Below, piece after piece: positions 1 to 11,045 of a stretch of DNA of 64,000 bases. Position 1 is the stretch's first letter, and every line of letters begins with the position of its first letter. Below the pieces are notes generated by a model. That model searched no databases. It saw nothing but the letters and a program-made list of their open reading frames with translations, and was not told the DNA's origin. The translations under genes were made by a program, and so were the position numbers. Where the stretch lies: positions 1-64,000 of the forward strand of contig JANXZS010000107.1 in the NCBI GenBank assembly GCA_025355385.1, written 5' to 3'. Origin of the DNA: Acidobacteriaceae bacterium (GTDB lineage Bacteria; Acidobacteriota; Terriglobia; Terriglobales; Acidobacteriaceae).

Positions 1-622
1 CCGAAACTCCATTCGCCCCAGAGGGCGTTTGCACGGAGTGTGTTCCATCGAAAACCACAGGAGCTAATTGCCGCATGATCGCCAGCGACCGCATATCAAC
101 CACAAGATTGTTGTATCCAAAGCTGCTCCCCCGCTCGGTCAGGAAGACTCGTTGGTTGGAAGAGGCAATCTTTTCCACCGTGTATTTCATGTCCCAGGGC
201 GCTACAAACTGTCCCTTCTTAACATTGACGGCTCTTCCCGTCGCCGCGGCGGCAACCAGAAGATCAGTTTGACGGCATAAGAATGCTGGAATCTGCAGCA
301 CGTCCACTGCTTCGGCCACTGCTGCGCAATCTGCTGCCTGATGTACGTCTGTCAGTACCGGCAGGCCGGTCGCTTCGGCCAGGGATCGAAGGATGCGACA
401 GCCTTCTTTGAGCCCCGGCCCGCGAAAACTGTGCAGGGAGGTGCGGTTGGCCTTGTCGTAAGAGGCCTTGAAGATATACGGAATCCCGAGGTCCGACGTG
501 ATTCGCTGAATTGCGTCGGCCATGGTGCGCACGTGGCTTTCACTCTCAATCACGCAGGGGCCAGCGATCAAGAACAACTTCTCCCCGCCTACGCGGACCG
601 ATCCTATATCAAAATTGCTCAT
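1..622 (-). CDS. kdsA: 3-deoxy-8-phosphooctulonate (KDO-8-P) synthase, C-terminus cut by window edge
   Basis: KdsA condenses phosphoenolpyruvate with arabinose-5-phosphate to give KDO-8-phosphate, the precursor of the inner-core sugar of lipopolysaccharide. The first 207 codons are in the window. The translation begins MSNFDIG, and shows AGPCVIES (Cys23), [12 protein letters not shown] and LTDVHQ, all characteristic of the family. Cys23 sits where the metal-dependent class of KDO-8-P synthases carries its metal-binding Cys; the metal-independent E. coli enzyme has Asn there. The metal-dependent type is therefore inferred. The ATG at 622 is the only start that gives a family-like N-terminus; no strong ribosome binding site is visible. 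The gene lies 212 bp downstream of pyrG on the same strand, so co-transcription is plausible. The rest of the gene lies beyond position 1. Confidence 0.95.
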   Translation of the reverse strand, partial: MSNFDIGSVRVGGEKLFLIAGPCVIESESHVRTMADAIQRITSDLGIPYIFKASYDKANRTSLHSFRGPGLKEGCRILRSLAEATGLPVLTDVHQAADCAAVAEAVDVLQIPAFLCRQTDLLVAAAATGRAVNVKKGQFVAPWDMKYTVEKIASSNQRVFLTERGSSFGYNNLVVDMRSLAIMRQLAPVVFDGTHSVQTPSGANGVS

Positions 623-834
623 CTTCAAGATTGAAACACAGACGAAGATATCTGGCCGCTGTAGATAGATTCATCCCATGGCTCGCGAGCTTCGGCGGGT
701 TGCGATGGCGCGTCATCTGCTCTCTGGCCGCGGTCTCAATCGGACCTGCTGGAGGGGCAAATGCTACTCTCACTCTCCCGCCCTTCCTGCAGACAGCGCC
801 ATCCTAGCAGACGCGCATCAGCCAACACTGCTGA

Positions 835-2853
<2,019 letters not shown>

Positions 2854-3908
2854 TCAAGGCAGTTCATAGAGGCTCAGCCTATTCGGATTCCCAACAGCAA
2901 AGTATCGACCATCCGGGGAAAATGCACTCCATGACTGACGTTCCGGTAAATCACTGATAGAGATTGACGCCAGTGGCACTGCGGACTTTGCTTCATAAAC
3001 GTAGAAGCGCTCATAAATGAGTGAGGAGGGATCGCCCCTCCCATAGCTGGTTTGCAGAGCAAACCGTATACCGCCTTGGTTGACGCCCGCGAATGTATTG
3101 CTACGTCAAAGGTTCTTCCCGTGGCGACGACTTCCCCTTCGTTGTTTAGTATGCGTATCCCGTCGCATCCGCTGGACAGAATTCGATCCGATGCAAGGAA
3201 CTGAGCGAGGCCGCCGCATCTGCTGTGAATGATTAGCTTGCTGCCCTTCGCATCCGTTCGAGTGATGAACGCGCGATCGTTGGGGTATTCCTTGGACCAA
3301 TTGTGAATGTCGTTCAGCATCGCATTCGAGCTGATCGAAGTCGGCACTACCTCCGACATCGTCAGTATTGGCTTGAAGTCGCTGGCATTCAATAAAGTCG
3401 TGCCAGAGAGTTTTTTCGAAGCGAGCGTAGTGCCGTCTGGGGAGATGGTATCTACACCGTCACGACTAACGGGAAACGGTGCACCTACTGGTTCCAGGTC
3501 CGGATTGAGCAGCTGCAATTGGCTACTCGCCAGAACGACGTGGCCATCGCTGGTTGCGAGCAGGACGGGCATAGAGCCCCACCGCCTAATCAACTCCATC
3601 TGCTTCTTCACCGCTCCAGTGGCTCGATCCAGAGAGACAACCCTGTACCGCGACATCGGCTCTTTGCCCTGGTAAGGTGCATTCCCTGCTTCGTAGACCA
3701 CCACAATACGGTCACCCGCGAAAACTAGCTGACGGATGGCATTAAACTCCGACCCCGTATTCATAGCCTGCCATGTTCCTTCTTGAAGAACGACTGACCA
3801 GACCTTTCGCGGCTCGGATGGAAGCCTTTGCGCGAAAGCCAACTGACCAACTAACGGAGCGAAGAGGAGGAACAGTGCAGCCCATTGAACTGCAATTGCG
3901 GCCCCCAT
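2854..3908 (-). pseudogene. Frameshifted secreted WD40-like protein
   Basis: The N-terminal frame begins with a clear signal peptide (LFLLFAPLVGQLAFAQ, cleavage about residue 27). It continues as a repetitive beta-rich sequence (DRATGAVKK, VSRDGVDTISPDGTT) resembling acidobacterial WD40/PQQ-like proteins of unknown function. After about position 3105 this frame turns into non-protein-like sequence. The frame shifted by one base instead continues sensibly (TFAGVNQGGIRF, then AFSPDGRYFAVGNPNRLSLY) and ends at a stop at 2854-2856. One base appears to be missing near 3093-3104. It could be a real lesion or a single sequencing error; nothing else in the gene is damaged. The start overlaps the upstream membrane protein gene by 58 bp. 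Function unknown. Confidence 0.7.
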
Positions 3909-4330
3909 GGCAGAAGCTTGCGAGTCGAAGCCAGTCTTTCAGCGACGAGAAGGCATACGGCACCCACAACGGCCCAGCGCATGCCGATTTCGCCATTGGA
4001 TTGAGATAGAAACCAGAAGAAGCAAGCAAGCAGCAGGAATGAAGCAAAGAAACCCCATTGCCAAGACAGCCGTCTAGCCCCAAGAGCAAATCTCACTGCG
4101 AAGACGATTGGAAATACCCAAAGCAAAACGATTCCAACGAGAGCAAGGCGATCCACCAGACGCAGAAGCAAAGGTGGCGCGGCATTCAGATGCAAGCCTG
4201 AAGCCAGCGCAAAGGCGTCCTTCGCCTCCAGCGGTGAAAACAGCAGACATATACCGACAGCCAGCGTGTCTACGACCACTGTGAGAACCACCAGCAACCA
4301 CTTCCAGAACGTTCGCCAAATTGCTTTCAT
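3851..4330 (-). CDS. Hypothetical membrane protein with about four transmembrane segments
   Basis: A 159-residue product from the ATG at 4330; an in-frame ATG at 4375 would add 15 residues. Hydrophobic segments are visible at WLLVVLTVVVDTLAVGICLLF, at LALVGIVLLWVFPIVFAVRF, at WGFFASFLLLACFFWFL and at WAVVGAVCLLVAE, so it is an integral inner-membrane protein. Charged loops and a basic C-terminal tail are seen. I do not recognise a family. Its 3' end overlaps the start of the frameshifted secreted protein by 58 bp, suggesting the two are translated as a pair. No catalytic motif is visible. Confidence 0.6.
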   Translation of the reverse strand: MKAIWRTFWKWLLVVLTVVVDTLAVGICLLFSPLEAKDAFALASGLHLNAAPPLLLRLVDRLALVGIVLLWVFPIVFAVRFALGARRLSWQWGFFASFLLLACFFWFLSQSNGEIGMRWAVVGAVCLLVAERLASTRKLLPWGPQLQFNGLHCSSSSLR

Positions 4331-4582
4331 TCGCCAGAAGCATATATCCCTTTGTGATCTATCATATGACTTCACTTATCCGAGATACGGGCTTCTCGTA
4401 CATTTGGCCCGGTCGAGATACCGCTCCTGCTTGAACTGAGTGATGAGAAGAAAGCCCACACACCTTCGGCGTGGATGATCTTGCGACACCGGCATTGATC
4501 AATTCTGCAGAGCAGCAGCAGCGGCAGCAGAACGCTGCACTCGGTGGCGGCCTGGGATAGTCCACGGTAATCGGAAAATGCT

Positions 4583-7213
4583 CTAGAAGTTCAGCGTGAG
4601 AGCCGCGCCATAGGCACGCGACGGAACAAAATGGGTTCCGCTGAAGGTTGATAGAAAGTTATACAAAGCCACCTTATTGGTTAGGTTGGTAACCGTAAAG
4701 CTCAGATTTGTCTTGTATTTGTCGCGATGGAAGACGTTGTCCCAGCCAGTCGCCATGTCGACGACATTGCGTGGCGCAATGCGCGGGGGATTCCTGTCTG
4801 CGTCCTCGGTGCCGGGCGCCGGAAGACTAAGCAAGGGGGAGGACAGCTCGTTTGGTCCGCAACTGGTCAGGGGCGCTGCCAAGGTGGCTCGCTGGCCCCC
4901 GCAGGTCAGCTTGATCTGGTTCTGCTGGTCGGCCGTCAGATACGTCAGGTCGACTGGTTCGCTCGCACTGGCAGCAAAGGGAGCATGGCCCGCTACCAAT
5001 CCGCTTTCGTAACGCCAGGTGAAGGCGTACCAGCCGCCCGTAGGCTTGGGCTGAAACTGGAAGTGCGTTGTCTGCTCGAACTTCTGGTCGTGATCGATGC
5101 GGAAGGGTGCATTGGAAGCCAGGCCTGTTGGATTGTTGAAGAGAATGCCGCCACTTTCTGGTCCGAAGAATCTCGCGCGCGAATGACCCAGGACCGAGTA
5201 TGCGGTGAACCCATGATAGGGAGTGAGGCTCAGGCGCATGTCCCATCCGTCGATCTTCGATTTGCGCCATTGGATCGGGAATGTCAGCGGGGTATTCAGC
5301 AGCACGTCGAAGTCAAAGTCGCCCTTGGTGTACTTCCAGAAGTATTCGCCGTCGAGCACGAGATGTTTGCCAAAGCCCTGCTCCAACCCGGCATTGAACT
5401 GGTTGCGGCTGGCCGCAGTCAGCGCCTTGGCGCCAAACGCGCCTGCATTCTGGCCCAGGCCTCCTCCGCCGGTGCTGCTGGAGAGGACGAGGTTTTCGTT
5501 GTAGGGAGTTGGCATCAATCTGCCGTATCCGAGGCGCAGAACGGTGCCCGTGGCCTTGACCTGATATGTGGCGCCCAGCCGCGGCTGCAGCATCGTTCGA
5601 TGGCTTATTCCATTGTAGTTATCGCCGCGCACTCCAATTAGAAGCTGCCAGTTCCGCAGCGTGACATTGTCCTGGAAGTAGAGCGCCTCCTGCTTGATGT
5701 CGGTATGTCCCCGAAAAGCAAACAGTTTTCCGGCGCGGGTCAGGTCGTAGGGCAGCAGCCCCGCCTGAAAGCCCGGGTTGGGAGCATAGCCCTGCGATGT
5801 GCACTGTGCCGGATCTGTAGTGCCGGGTGCGACGACGGGGTTGCCGGATAAATCCACGCACACCGCGTTGTAAGTAGGACTCGTGATCCCCACCGCGAAA
5901 CCTTCGTGGAGAAAGGTGTGATTCACATCGAAGCCAGTCTTGATGTTGTGCATACCCTTGGAATAGGAGTAGTCGATTTTTATGCCCAGGTTTCTCAGCG
6001 TGCGATCTTGTGACAGCGTGGCCGGCGTGTCGTGAAACAGATCGGCGCTGGGGTAGTAGTGCACGTTATCCTGGCGGAGATAGGGGTTCACGCTCAACAG
6101 CGCATCCTGGTTGAAAATGTGTGTCCAGAAGGGTGCGATATTGAAGTTGAAGATCTGCGAGCGCTGGTCCTGGCCCAGTGCCTCCTGGTCGTACTGGTTG
6201 GGGACCTGAAACCACGACCGCGCCCCGCTCAGGTTGAGGTGGAGGGAGTCGCTCGTGGACGGGGCAAAGTCGATGCGGTCGAATATATTCTCATTGTTAC
6301 CCTTAGCGTGCTTGACCTGGAACTCAGGGGGGTCCAGAAAGCGACCACTGTTCACGCCGTCCAGGGCGAGAAAGTTACCGTATTTCGCGCCTCCGATTCC
6401 AATCCCCGCGCTCAGGCTGGTCGATCCAAACGACCCGTAGTTGAAGGCCAGATTACCGGTCGGCTTGATTGCGCCCAGACCGGAACGGGTAGTTGTCCTC
6501 GCCACCAGGCTCGCCTTATCTCCGTACTCCGCCGGAATCACCCCCGCGATCACTTCCAGGGACTGGATGGAGTTCATGGAAACCTGGTTGGAGAAGGTCT
6601 TGCTCTGCTGATCGCTGATAGGCTGGCCGTCCACGCTGTAGCTGGTATCGGAGTGCTCGCCGAGAGGGTGGAACATCCCATTAGAATCGGCGGTCACGCC
6701 GGGGCTCGCCAGGGTGATAGCCGAGCTCAGCGCCGAGCTGGTGGTTAGCATGGGCAACTTGTCCATGATCGAGCGATCGAGGTCGGTATGAGCGCTGGGA
6801 TCTTTCTCCACAATATCCGGGTTCACCGCGTCAACTGTTACGGTGGTGGAAGTCGCACTGATCTGCAGCGAGAAATTATGTACCAGGGCCACAGGGCTGT
6901 GGATCTCTACGTTGCTGGTTGCCACGGAGAAGCCCGGCTGGTTGACCTGCAGACGGTAGTTTCCATAAGCAATATTTTGAAAGTTGAAGAAGCCGGCAGG
7001 GTCCGTGGTCGCAGTCCGAGAAAAGCCCGTGACTGCGTTTTGAATCTGCACACTCGTTCCGGGAATGACAGCTCCCGAGGCATCAGTGACCACTCCGTTG
7101 ATGCTTCCTGACGTGCCTGTAGATTGCGCGAGAGCCATTCCAGAGAACAGCGCTGCAGAGGAAAGTGCAGAGATAAAAAGTGAGAATAAAAAATGATACC
7201 GGTTGAACGGCAT
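4583..7213 (-). CDS. TonB-dependent receptor with N-terminal carboxypeptidase-regulatory-like domain
   Basis: An outer-membrane beta-barrel transporter of the acidobacterial 'Oar-like' type, energised by TonB. The 876-residue product from the ATG at 7213 begins with a signal peptide (MPFNRYHFLFSL ... GMALAQS, about 29 residues). Residues about 35-110 form a beta-sandwich regulatory domain (GSINGVVTDASGAVIPGTSV, with FNFQNIAYGNYRL). A plug region follows (TSYSVDGQPISDQQS, IPAEYGDKASLVARTTTRSG), then a long barrel ending in LTLNF with a terminal aromatic residue, as expected for outer-membrane assembly. The frame stays open upstream to 7546, but that part lacks a signal peptide and overlaps another gene. 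Substrate is not evident; the neighbouring Cys/His protein hints at a metal or metal complex (inference). Confidence 0.92.
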   Translation of the reverse strand: MPFNRYHFLFSLFISALSSAALFSGMALAQSTGTSGSINGVVTDASGAVIPGTSVQIQNAVTGFSRTATTDPAGFFNFQNIAYGNYRLQVNQPGFSVATSNVEIHSPVALVHNFSLQISATSTTVTVDAVNPDIVEKDPSAHTDLDRSIMDKLPMLTTSSALSSAITLASPGVTADSNGMFHPLGEHSDTSYSVDGQPISDQQSKTFSNQVSMNSIQSLEVIAGVIPAEYGDKASLVARTTTRSGLGAIKPTGNLAFNYGSFGSTSLSAGIGIGGAKYGNFLALDGVNSGRFLDPPEFQVKHAKGNNENIFDRIDFAPSTSDSLHLNLSGARSWFQVPNQYDQEALGQDQRSQIFNFNIAPFWTHIFNQDALLSVNPYLRQDNVHYYPSADLFHDTPATLSQDRTLRNLGIKIDYSYSKGMHNIKTGFDVNHTFLHEGFAVGITSPTYNAVCVDLSGNPVVAPGTTDPAQCTSQGYAPNPGFQAGLLPYDLTRAGKLFAFRGHTDIKQEALYFQDNVTLRNWQLLIGVRGDNYNGISHRTMLQPRLGATYQVKATGTVLRLGYGRLMPTPYNENLVLSSSTGGGGLGQNAGAFGAKALTAASRNQFNAGLEQGFGKHLVLDGEYFWKYTKGDFDFDVLLNTPLTFPIQWRKSKIDGWDMRLSLTPYHGFTAYSVLGHSRARFFGPESGGILFNNPTGLASNAPFRIDHDQKFEQTTHFQFQPKPTGGWYAFTWRYESGLVAGHAPFAASASEPVDLTYLTADQQNQIKLTCGGQRATLAAPLTSCGPNELSSPLLSLPAPGTEDADRNPPRIAPRNVVDMATGWDNVFHRDKYKTNLSFTVTNLTNKVALYNFLSTFSGTHFVPSRAYGAALTLNF

Positions 7214-7272
7214 GTGGCTCCTGTCTAATGCGGATGTCTGGTCCACACAGGCCCGAAGTGGCCTGTGGTCAT

Positions 7273-7605
7273 CTATGCAAGAGACGACGGAGGTGGACGG
7301 TTCGACAGGGAGAAGGTTCCGAAGCGAGCAGGAATGTCTTCGGAATACCACTTGGAGTGGACCACATAAAGACCGGCAAATACCTCGGCGACGGTTGCCT
7401 CCGCCGGCAGCGCGGAATGGATCAAGAGGCAGATCGGGCAGTGCTCTGGCGCCTTGGTCAGGGGGTGTGCATGGGCGACCTGGACTGTTGCGGCAGAGAC
7501 CAGCAGCAGCACGCAGGCGATCACTGCCCAACGCGCCCAGCCCCACCGCGTCTTTCCGGATTGATCCCAGACCTTATGCAAAATAACAGTCCCCACTAGA
7601 AGCAT
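7273..7605 (-). CDS. Small Cys/His membrane protein (DUF2946-like), upstream of a TonB receptor
   Basis: A 110-residue product with one hydrophobic segment (residues about 24-45, WAVIACVLLLVSAATVQVAHA) followed by a short periplasmic part. That part contains HPLTKAPEHCPICLLIH, i.e. H-C-x2-C-x4-H. This arrangement resembles the small DUF2946-type proteins that occur beside TonB receptors and metal transporters; assignment to that family is tentative. It ends 59 bp before the receptor start on the same strand, so the two are probably one operon. The CxxC/His cluster suggests metal binding (inference). No enzyme function is proposed. Confidence 0.65.
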   Translation of the reverse strand: MLLVGTVILHKVWDQSGKTRWGWARWAVIACVLLLVSAATVQVAHAHPLTKAPEHCPICLLIHSALPAEATVAEVFAGLYVVHSKWYSEDIPARFGTFSLSNRPPPSSLA

Positions 7606-7659
7606 ATAACAGGGGATGCCTGCAACGTTCCCGCAGGCAGCTCGTCTAAGAGATCGCCT

Positions 7660-8655
7660 ATGATTCGTTTTCGTTATCTCGCAATCTTTCTAATTCTCGC
7701 GATTCTTCCTCTAGTGGCGCAGACGCCAAACAAACGCCTGATTCTGAAGGATGGCTCCTACCAAATTACGAAACGTTACGAAGTAGTCGGCGACCGCGTC
7801 CGGTATATCAGCGCAGAGCGGAGCGGGGATTGGGAAGAGTTGCCCGCCAATCTGATCGATTGGGTAGCCACAGAGAAGTGGGCGCGCGAGCATGTCCCGG
7901 GGACTGGCGAAAAAGCTACCGCAGCCCCTTCTCCCGCCTCTCAGGCGGCGGCTGAGATCGACAAAGAGGAGCAACAGGAGCGGACCGCTGCCGACCTCCG
8001 CACCCCGGAGGTAGCACCCGGCCTGCGCCTTCCTGATGAGGATGGCGTCTGGGGCCTGGACACCTTCCACGCGCAGCCGGAACTGGTGCGCGTGGAGCAA
8101 AACAGCGGCGATATGAACCATGACACGACGCACAACATGCTGCGCGGCACTCTCAATCCACTGGGGGGTTTAAAGTCTCAGATCCAGATCGAGGGAGCAC
8201 GCTCCAAGGTCCAGCTCCACGTCAACGATCCCGTCATCTACGTAAGTCTGGATAGCGATGAGCCGGATGCGGCGCCAGCGGATGCCCTGACCGTGGAAAC
8301 GCATGGTGCGGGGTCAGCGAAACGCGACAAAGGGCAAAGCTCCCCGGCCAGCCGTTACGCCATCGTCCGCGTGCAGACCAGGAAAAATCTCCGCGTCCTG
8401 GGCACTACCAACGTCAATATGCTTGGCAAGATGTCCCATTCCGAGGACTTGATTGATACGACGGCAGTGATTTTGCCCGGAAAACACTGGATGAAATTGA
8501 CGCTCAAACAGCCTCTCGAAATTGGCGAATACGCGCTGATGGAGATTATCTCCCCCAAAGAAATCAACTTGTCGGTATGGGACTTCCGCGTTGATCCCAC
8601 CGCGCCTGAAAATCTCAATGCTCGGATGCCCGTGCAGCAGCGACCCCAGCGTTGA
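7660..8655 (+). CDS. Hypothetical secreted protein
   Basis: A 331-residue product with a short signal peptide (MIRFRYLAIFLILAILPLVAQT, cleavage about residue 21). The first third holds a small beta-rich stretch (LILKDGSYQITKRYEVVGDRVRYIS) typical of a recurrent acidobacterial secreted protein type. A low-complexity Ala/Glu/Pro linker follows, then a C-terminal beta-rich domain ending in WDFRVDPTAPEN. It lies divergent from the Cys/His protein with 54 bp between starts. No catalytic motif seen and no function assigned. A palindromic repeat begins within 10 bp of its stop codon. Confidence 0.75.
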   Translation: MIRFRYLAIFLILAILPLVAQTPNKRLILKDGSYQITKRYEVVGDRVRYISAERSGDWEELPANLIDWVATEKWAREHVPGTGEKATAAPSPASQAAAEIDKEEQQERTAADLRTPEVAPGLRLPDEDGVWGLDTFHAQPELVRVEQNSGDMNHDTTHNMLRGTLNPLGGLKSQIQIEGARSKVQLHVNDPVIYVSLDSDEPDAAPADALTVETHGAGSAKRDKGQSSPASRYAIVRVQTRKNLRVLGTTNVNMLGKMSHSEDLIDTTAVILPGKHWMKLTLKQPLEIGEYALMEIISPKEINLSVWDFRVDPTAPENLNARMPVQQRPQR

Positions 8656-8662
8656 CCCAGTT

Positions 8663-8779
8663 AGGTCATTTTCCCTGTTGCTGTGTACTTTTTCACAAGG
8701 TCAATATGCAGCTTTTCTTGACGGAAAAACTGCGCCATCCCTCACTCCTCCGGTCTTCACCTACAGGCAAAATGATCTA
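8663..8779. repeat. Palindromic repeat element, copy 1
   Basis: About 112-117 bp with inverted ends: the left end reads TAGGTCATTTTCCCTG and the right end, on the other strand, TAGATCATTTTGCCTG. A central hairpin at 8708-8733 pairs GCAGCTTTTC with GAAAAACTGC around a TTGACG loop. A second copy of the same length to within one base lies at 19798-19914, identical over most of its length. The right end contributes the TAG stop codon of the diguanylate cyclase gene. It carries no gene. It resembles a REP/MITE-type element. Confidence 0.85.
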
Positions 8780-9856
8780 GGTTTCTGAGATTGGCCTAAT
8801 AGGACTGGGGTTACCCGCGACGCCGACGGCATCACGATGAGTATTTTTGACGTTATACATGGTTTCGTCCGCCGACCCGATCACCTCGTGGATGGATTGG
8901 CCATCCTCAGGAAAGGTCGCCACGCCAAAGCTCGCCGATATCTTCAGGTTCAACATCTCGCTGGTCGGATACTCCGCCGACCGCAACGACCGCCAGAGTC
9001 GCTGGGCGGTCTGCGTGGCTTCCAACTTTCGAGTGCCTGGCAAAAGCACGACGAATTCATCTCCGCCATAACGAAAGGCGGAGTCGACGGCGCGCACCTG
9101 CGAGCGCACCCGATGACCTACCTGGGCCAGCAGGCGACTCCCTACAAGGTGACCATGCTTGTCGTTAATATCCTTAAAATGATCGAGATCGATAAAGATC
9201 AGGCTGAACTCATCCTTGAACCGCCGGGCGCGCTCGATCTCCTTACCCAGCGTGGCGTAAAGATGGCGCACGTTATACAGGCCCGTGCAGTCGTCGGTGA
9301 TTGTCAGTTCCTGGATGCGCTCCATCGAGAGGGAGTTCTCAACCGCGATGGCGGCATAGTCGCAGAGCACATGCAGGAAGGAAATGGTGTAGTCGGTCAG
9401 CTTATCCAAGTGGCAATTAAAGAGCTGAGCAACGCCCAGGGTAAGCGAGCGCGAGCGCAACGGAATGCAGATCACCGAGCGCACGCCAGCCGCAATCGCC
9501 TCGGCTTCAGAGGTGAAACGTGGATCCAGGCCCACCTCAGGCACAATCAGCGTCTCGCCATGTTCGGCGACCCAGCCTGCGATGCCTTGGCCGATCTTGA
9601 CACGCGCTTCGCTGAGCTCCGCGACGGTGCTGCCCACGGCTACGGCATAAAACAAATCTTTCTTCGCCGCGTCCACCAGCAGCAGAGACCAGGTCTCCGG
9701 CTGAAAAAAACGCTCCATCTGCTGCATGATTGCCCTGAGGATGGAGTCGCGATCGAGCGAGGAGGTAAGCGCGCGCGCCACATTGTGGAAGACCAGCAGG
9801 TCGCGAAGCGGACCATCATCCTGCGGCGACTTGGCGTTGGCAGCCATCTGCTTCAT
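8777..9856 (-). CDS. Diguanylate cyclase with N-terminal GAF domain
   Basis: It makes the second messenger cyclic di-GMP from two GTP. The 359-residue soluble protein has a GAF-type sensor domain at about residues 35-185 (SILRAIMQQMERFF, GIAGWVAEHGETLIVPEV). A GGDEF domain follows at about 190-345 (TDDCTGLYNVRHL, IDLDHFKDINDKHGH). The active-site loop is an intact GGDEF (FRYGGDEFVVLL). Five residues before it lies RAVD, a match to the RxxD inhibitory site, so product feedback inhibition is likely. No transmembrane segment, so a cytoplasmic signal is sensed. Its stop codon TAG lies in the terminal repeat of palindromic element copy 1. Confidence 0.93.
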   Translation of the reverse strand: MKQMAANAKSPQDDGPLRDLLVFHNVARALTSSLDRDSILRAIMQQMERFFQPETWSLLLVDAAKKDLFYAVAVGSTVAELSEARVKIGQGIAGWVAEHGETLIVPEVGLDPRFTSEAEAIAAGVRSVICIPLRSRSLTLGVAQLFNCHLDKLTDYTISFLHVLCDYAAIAVENSLSMERIQELTITDDCTGLYNVRHLYATLGKEIERARRFKDEFSLIFIDLDHFKDINDKHGHLVGSRLLAQVGHRVRSQVRAVDSAFRYGGDEFVVLLPGTRKLEATQTAQRLWRSLRSAEYPTSEMLNLKISASFGVATFPEDGQSIHEVIGSADETMYNVKNTHRDAVGVAGNPSPIRPISET

Positions 9857-9924
9857 CCCTAAGTAAGATGCACGTCAAGATGATTCTCCCACAGAAGGCC
9901 ATCGCGCCAACTTGGAACGGCGTT

Positions 9925-11001
9925 TTAACCGCCGATATGGACCATGCTGCGGGAGGGTTTCAGAAATCCAGGTTCACCAATATGGTGTCGGGCTTCCTTC
10001 TTTACGACAGTAGAGACAATGAAGTCAGCTACTTCGGCGTCGCTTCCCCCGCGACGGGCTACTCCATAGAGGTCGTGGTCCGACTGGGAAAAGAGGCAGG
10101 TGCGAATTTTTCCGTCCGAAGTAAGGCGGACGCGGCTACACTGACCGCAAAAGGCTTGGGAGACTGGAGCGATAATGCCGACCTCCCCGATGCCGTCGTC
10201 GAAGGTGTAGCGGCAGGCGGTCTCGCTGGCATGGGTGGCGTCGAGCGCCACGATGGGACGGAAACGGCTTAACCCCTCAATCACTTCTGCGATGGGTACC
10301 ACCGTGGCCGGCGTCCACAGACGATCCTCTTCGAGCGGCATGAATTCGATAAAGCGGACCACGACGTGCTCTTCCCGAGCGAATCGGGCAAACCCGGGAA
10401 TCTGGTCCTCATTAAAGCCGCGAAGCAGCACGCAGTTTACCTTGACGGGCTCAAGTCCGGCGCGCTTGGCGGCACGAAGGCCAGCCAGCACCCGTTCGAA
10501 GCTGTTGGGCACGCGGGTGATGCGGGCAAACGTCTCTGGATCCACAGCGTCCATGCTGACCGTAACGCGGCACAGTCCCGCATCCTTGAGCGGCTGGGCC
10601 AACTCCGCCAGCAGATGCCCATTTGTGGTCACAGCGATGTCCAACGGGCGGCCTTCGGTCCCTTCGAGCCTGGTGCCTTCGGGGGCAAAGCTGGTCCGCA
10701 GCTTGGCCAGCTCGCGAACAAGATCCAGCAGTCCCTTGCGCAGTAGCGGCTCGCCGCCGGTGAGGCGGATCTTCTCAATTCCCAGAGAGACGAAGATACG
10801 AATCAGACGCAGATAGTCGGCAATGGGCAGCTCAGCATACTGCGCGCCCTCGTTCCCGGTACGGCAATAGACGCACTTATAGTTGCAACGGTCGGTGATG
10901 GAAACGCGCAGATCCGTGATCGCACGGCCATGGCTGTCCGTAAGCCGCTGCTTCGGAACGGATAGAGGAATCGTCGCCGGGCTGGAGAGAAGAGTAGACA
11001 T
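9925..11001 (-). CDS. moaA: GTP 3',8-cyclase, molybdenum cofactor biosynthesis
   Basis: A radical SAM enzyme that starts molybdopterin synthesis by converting GTP to 3',8-cyclo-dihydro-GTP. The 358-residue product carries the SAM cluster motif CNYKCVYC (Cys39, 43, 46) and RLTGGEPLLRKG. Near residue 290 lies the second cluster signature FCGQCSRVRL ... CLF, with spacing Cx2Cx13C. It ends in HIGG, the conserved C-terminal double glycine. No other moa/moe gene is nearby. A GAAGG ribosome-binding sequence precedes the ATG. A 7-bp inverted repeat lies 45-65 bp upstream of the start. Confidence 0.97.
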   Translation of the reverse strand: MSTLLSSPATIPLSVPKQRLTDSHGRAITDLRVSITDRCNYKCVYCRTGNEGAQYAELPIADYLRLIRIFVSLGIEKIRLTGGEPLLRKGLLDLVRELAKLRTSFAPEGTRLEGTEGRPLDIAVTTNGHLLAELAQPLKDAGLCRVTVSMDAVDPETFARITRVPNSFERVLAGLRAAKRAGLEPVKVNCVLLRGFNEDQIPGFARFAREEHVVVRFIEFMPLEEDRLWTPATVVPIAEVIEGLSRFRPIVALDATHASETACRYTFDDGIGEVGIIAPVSQAFCGQCSRVRLTSDGKIRTCLFSQSDHDLYGVARRGGSDAEVADFIVSTVVKKEARHHIGEPGFLKPSRSMVHIGG

Positions 11002-11045
11002 CGAGAACCTTCACTGTATTCGATGCGGGCTGCAGATGCCAGTTA

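Noticed and set aside
4727-5641. 304-codon open frame on the plus strand
   Set aside because: It is antisense to the TonB receptor barrel region; no start signal and no recognisable domain.
7214-7546. N-terminal extension of the TonB receptor frame
   Set aside because: It overlaps the Cys/His protein gene, is Arg/Pro-rich, and would bury the signal peptide inside the protein.
8837-9862. 341-codon open frame on the plus strand
   Set aside because: It is the shadow of the diguanylate cyclase gene, which has intact GAF and GGDEF motifs.
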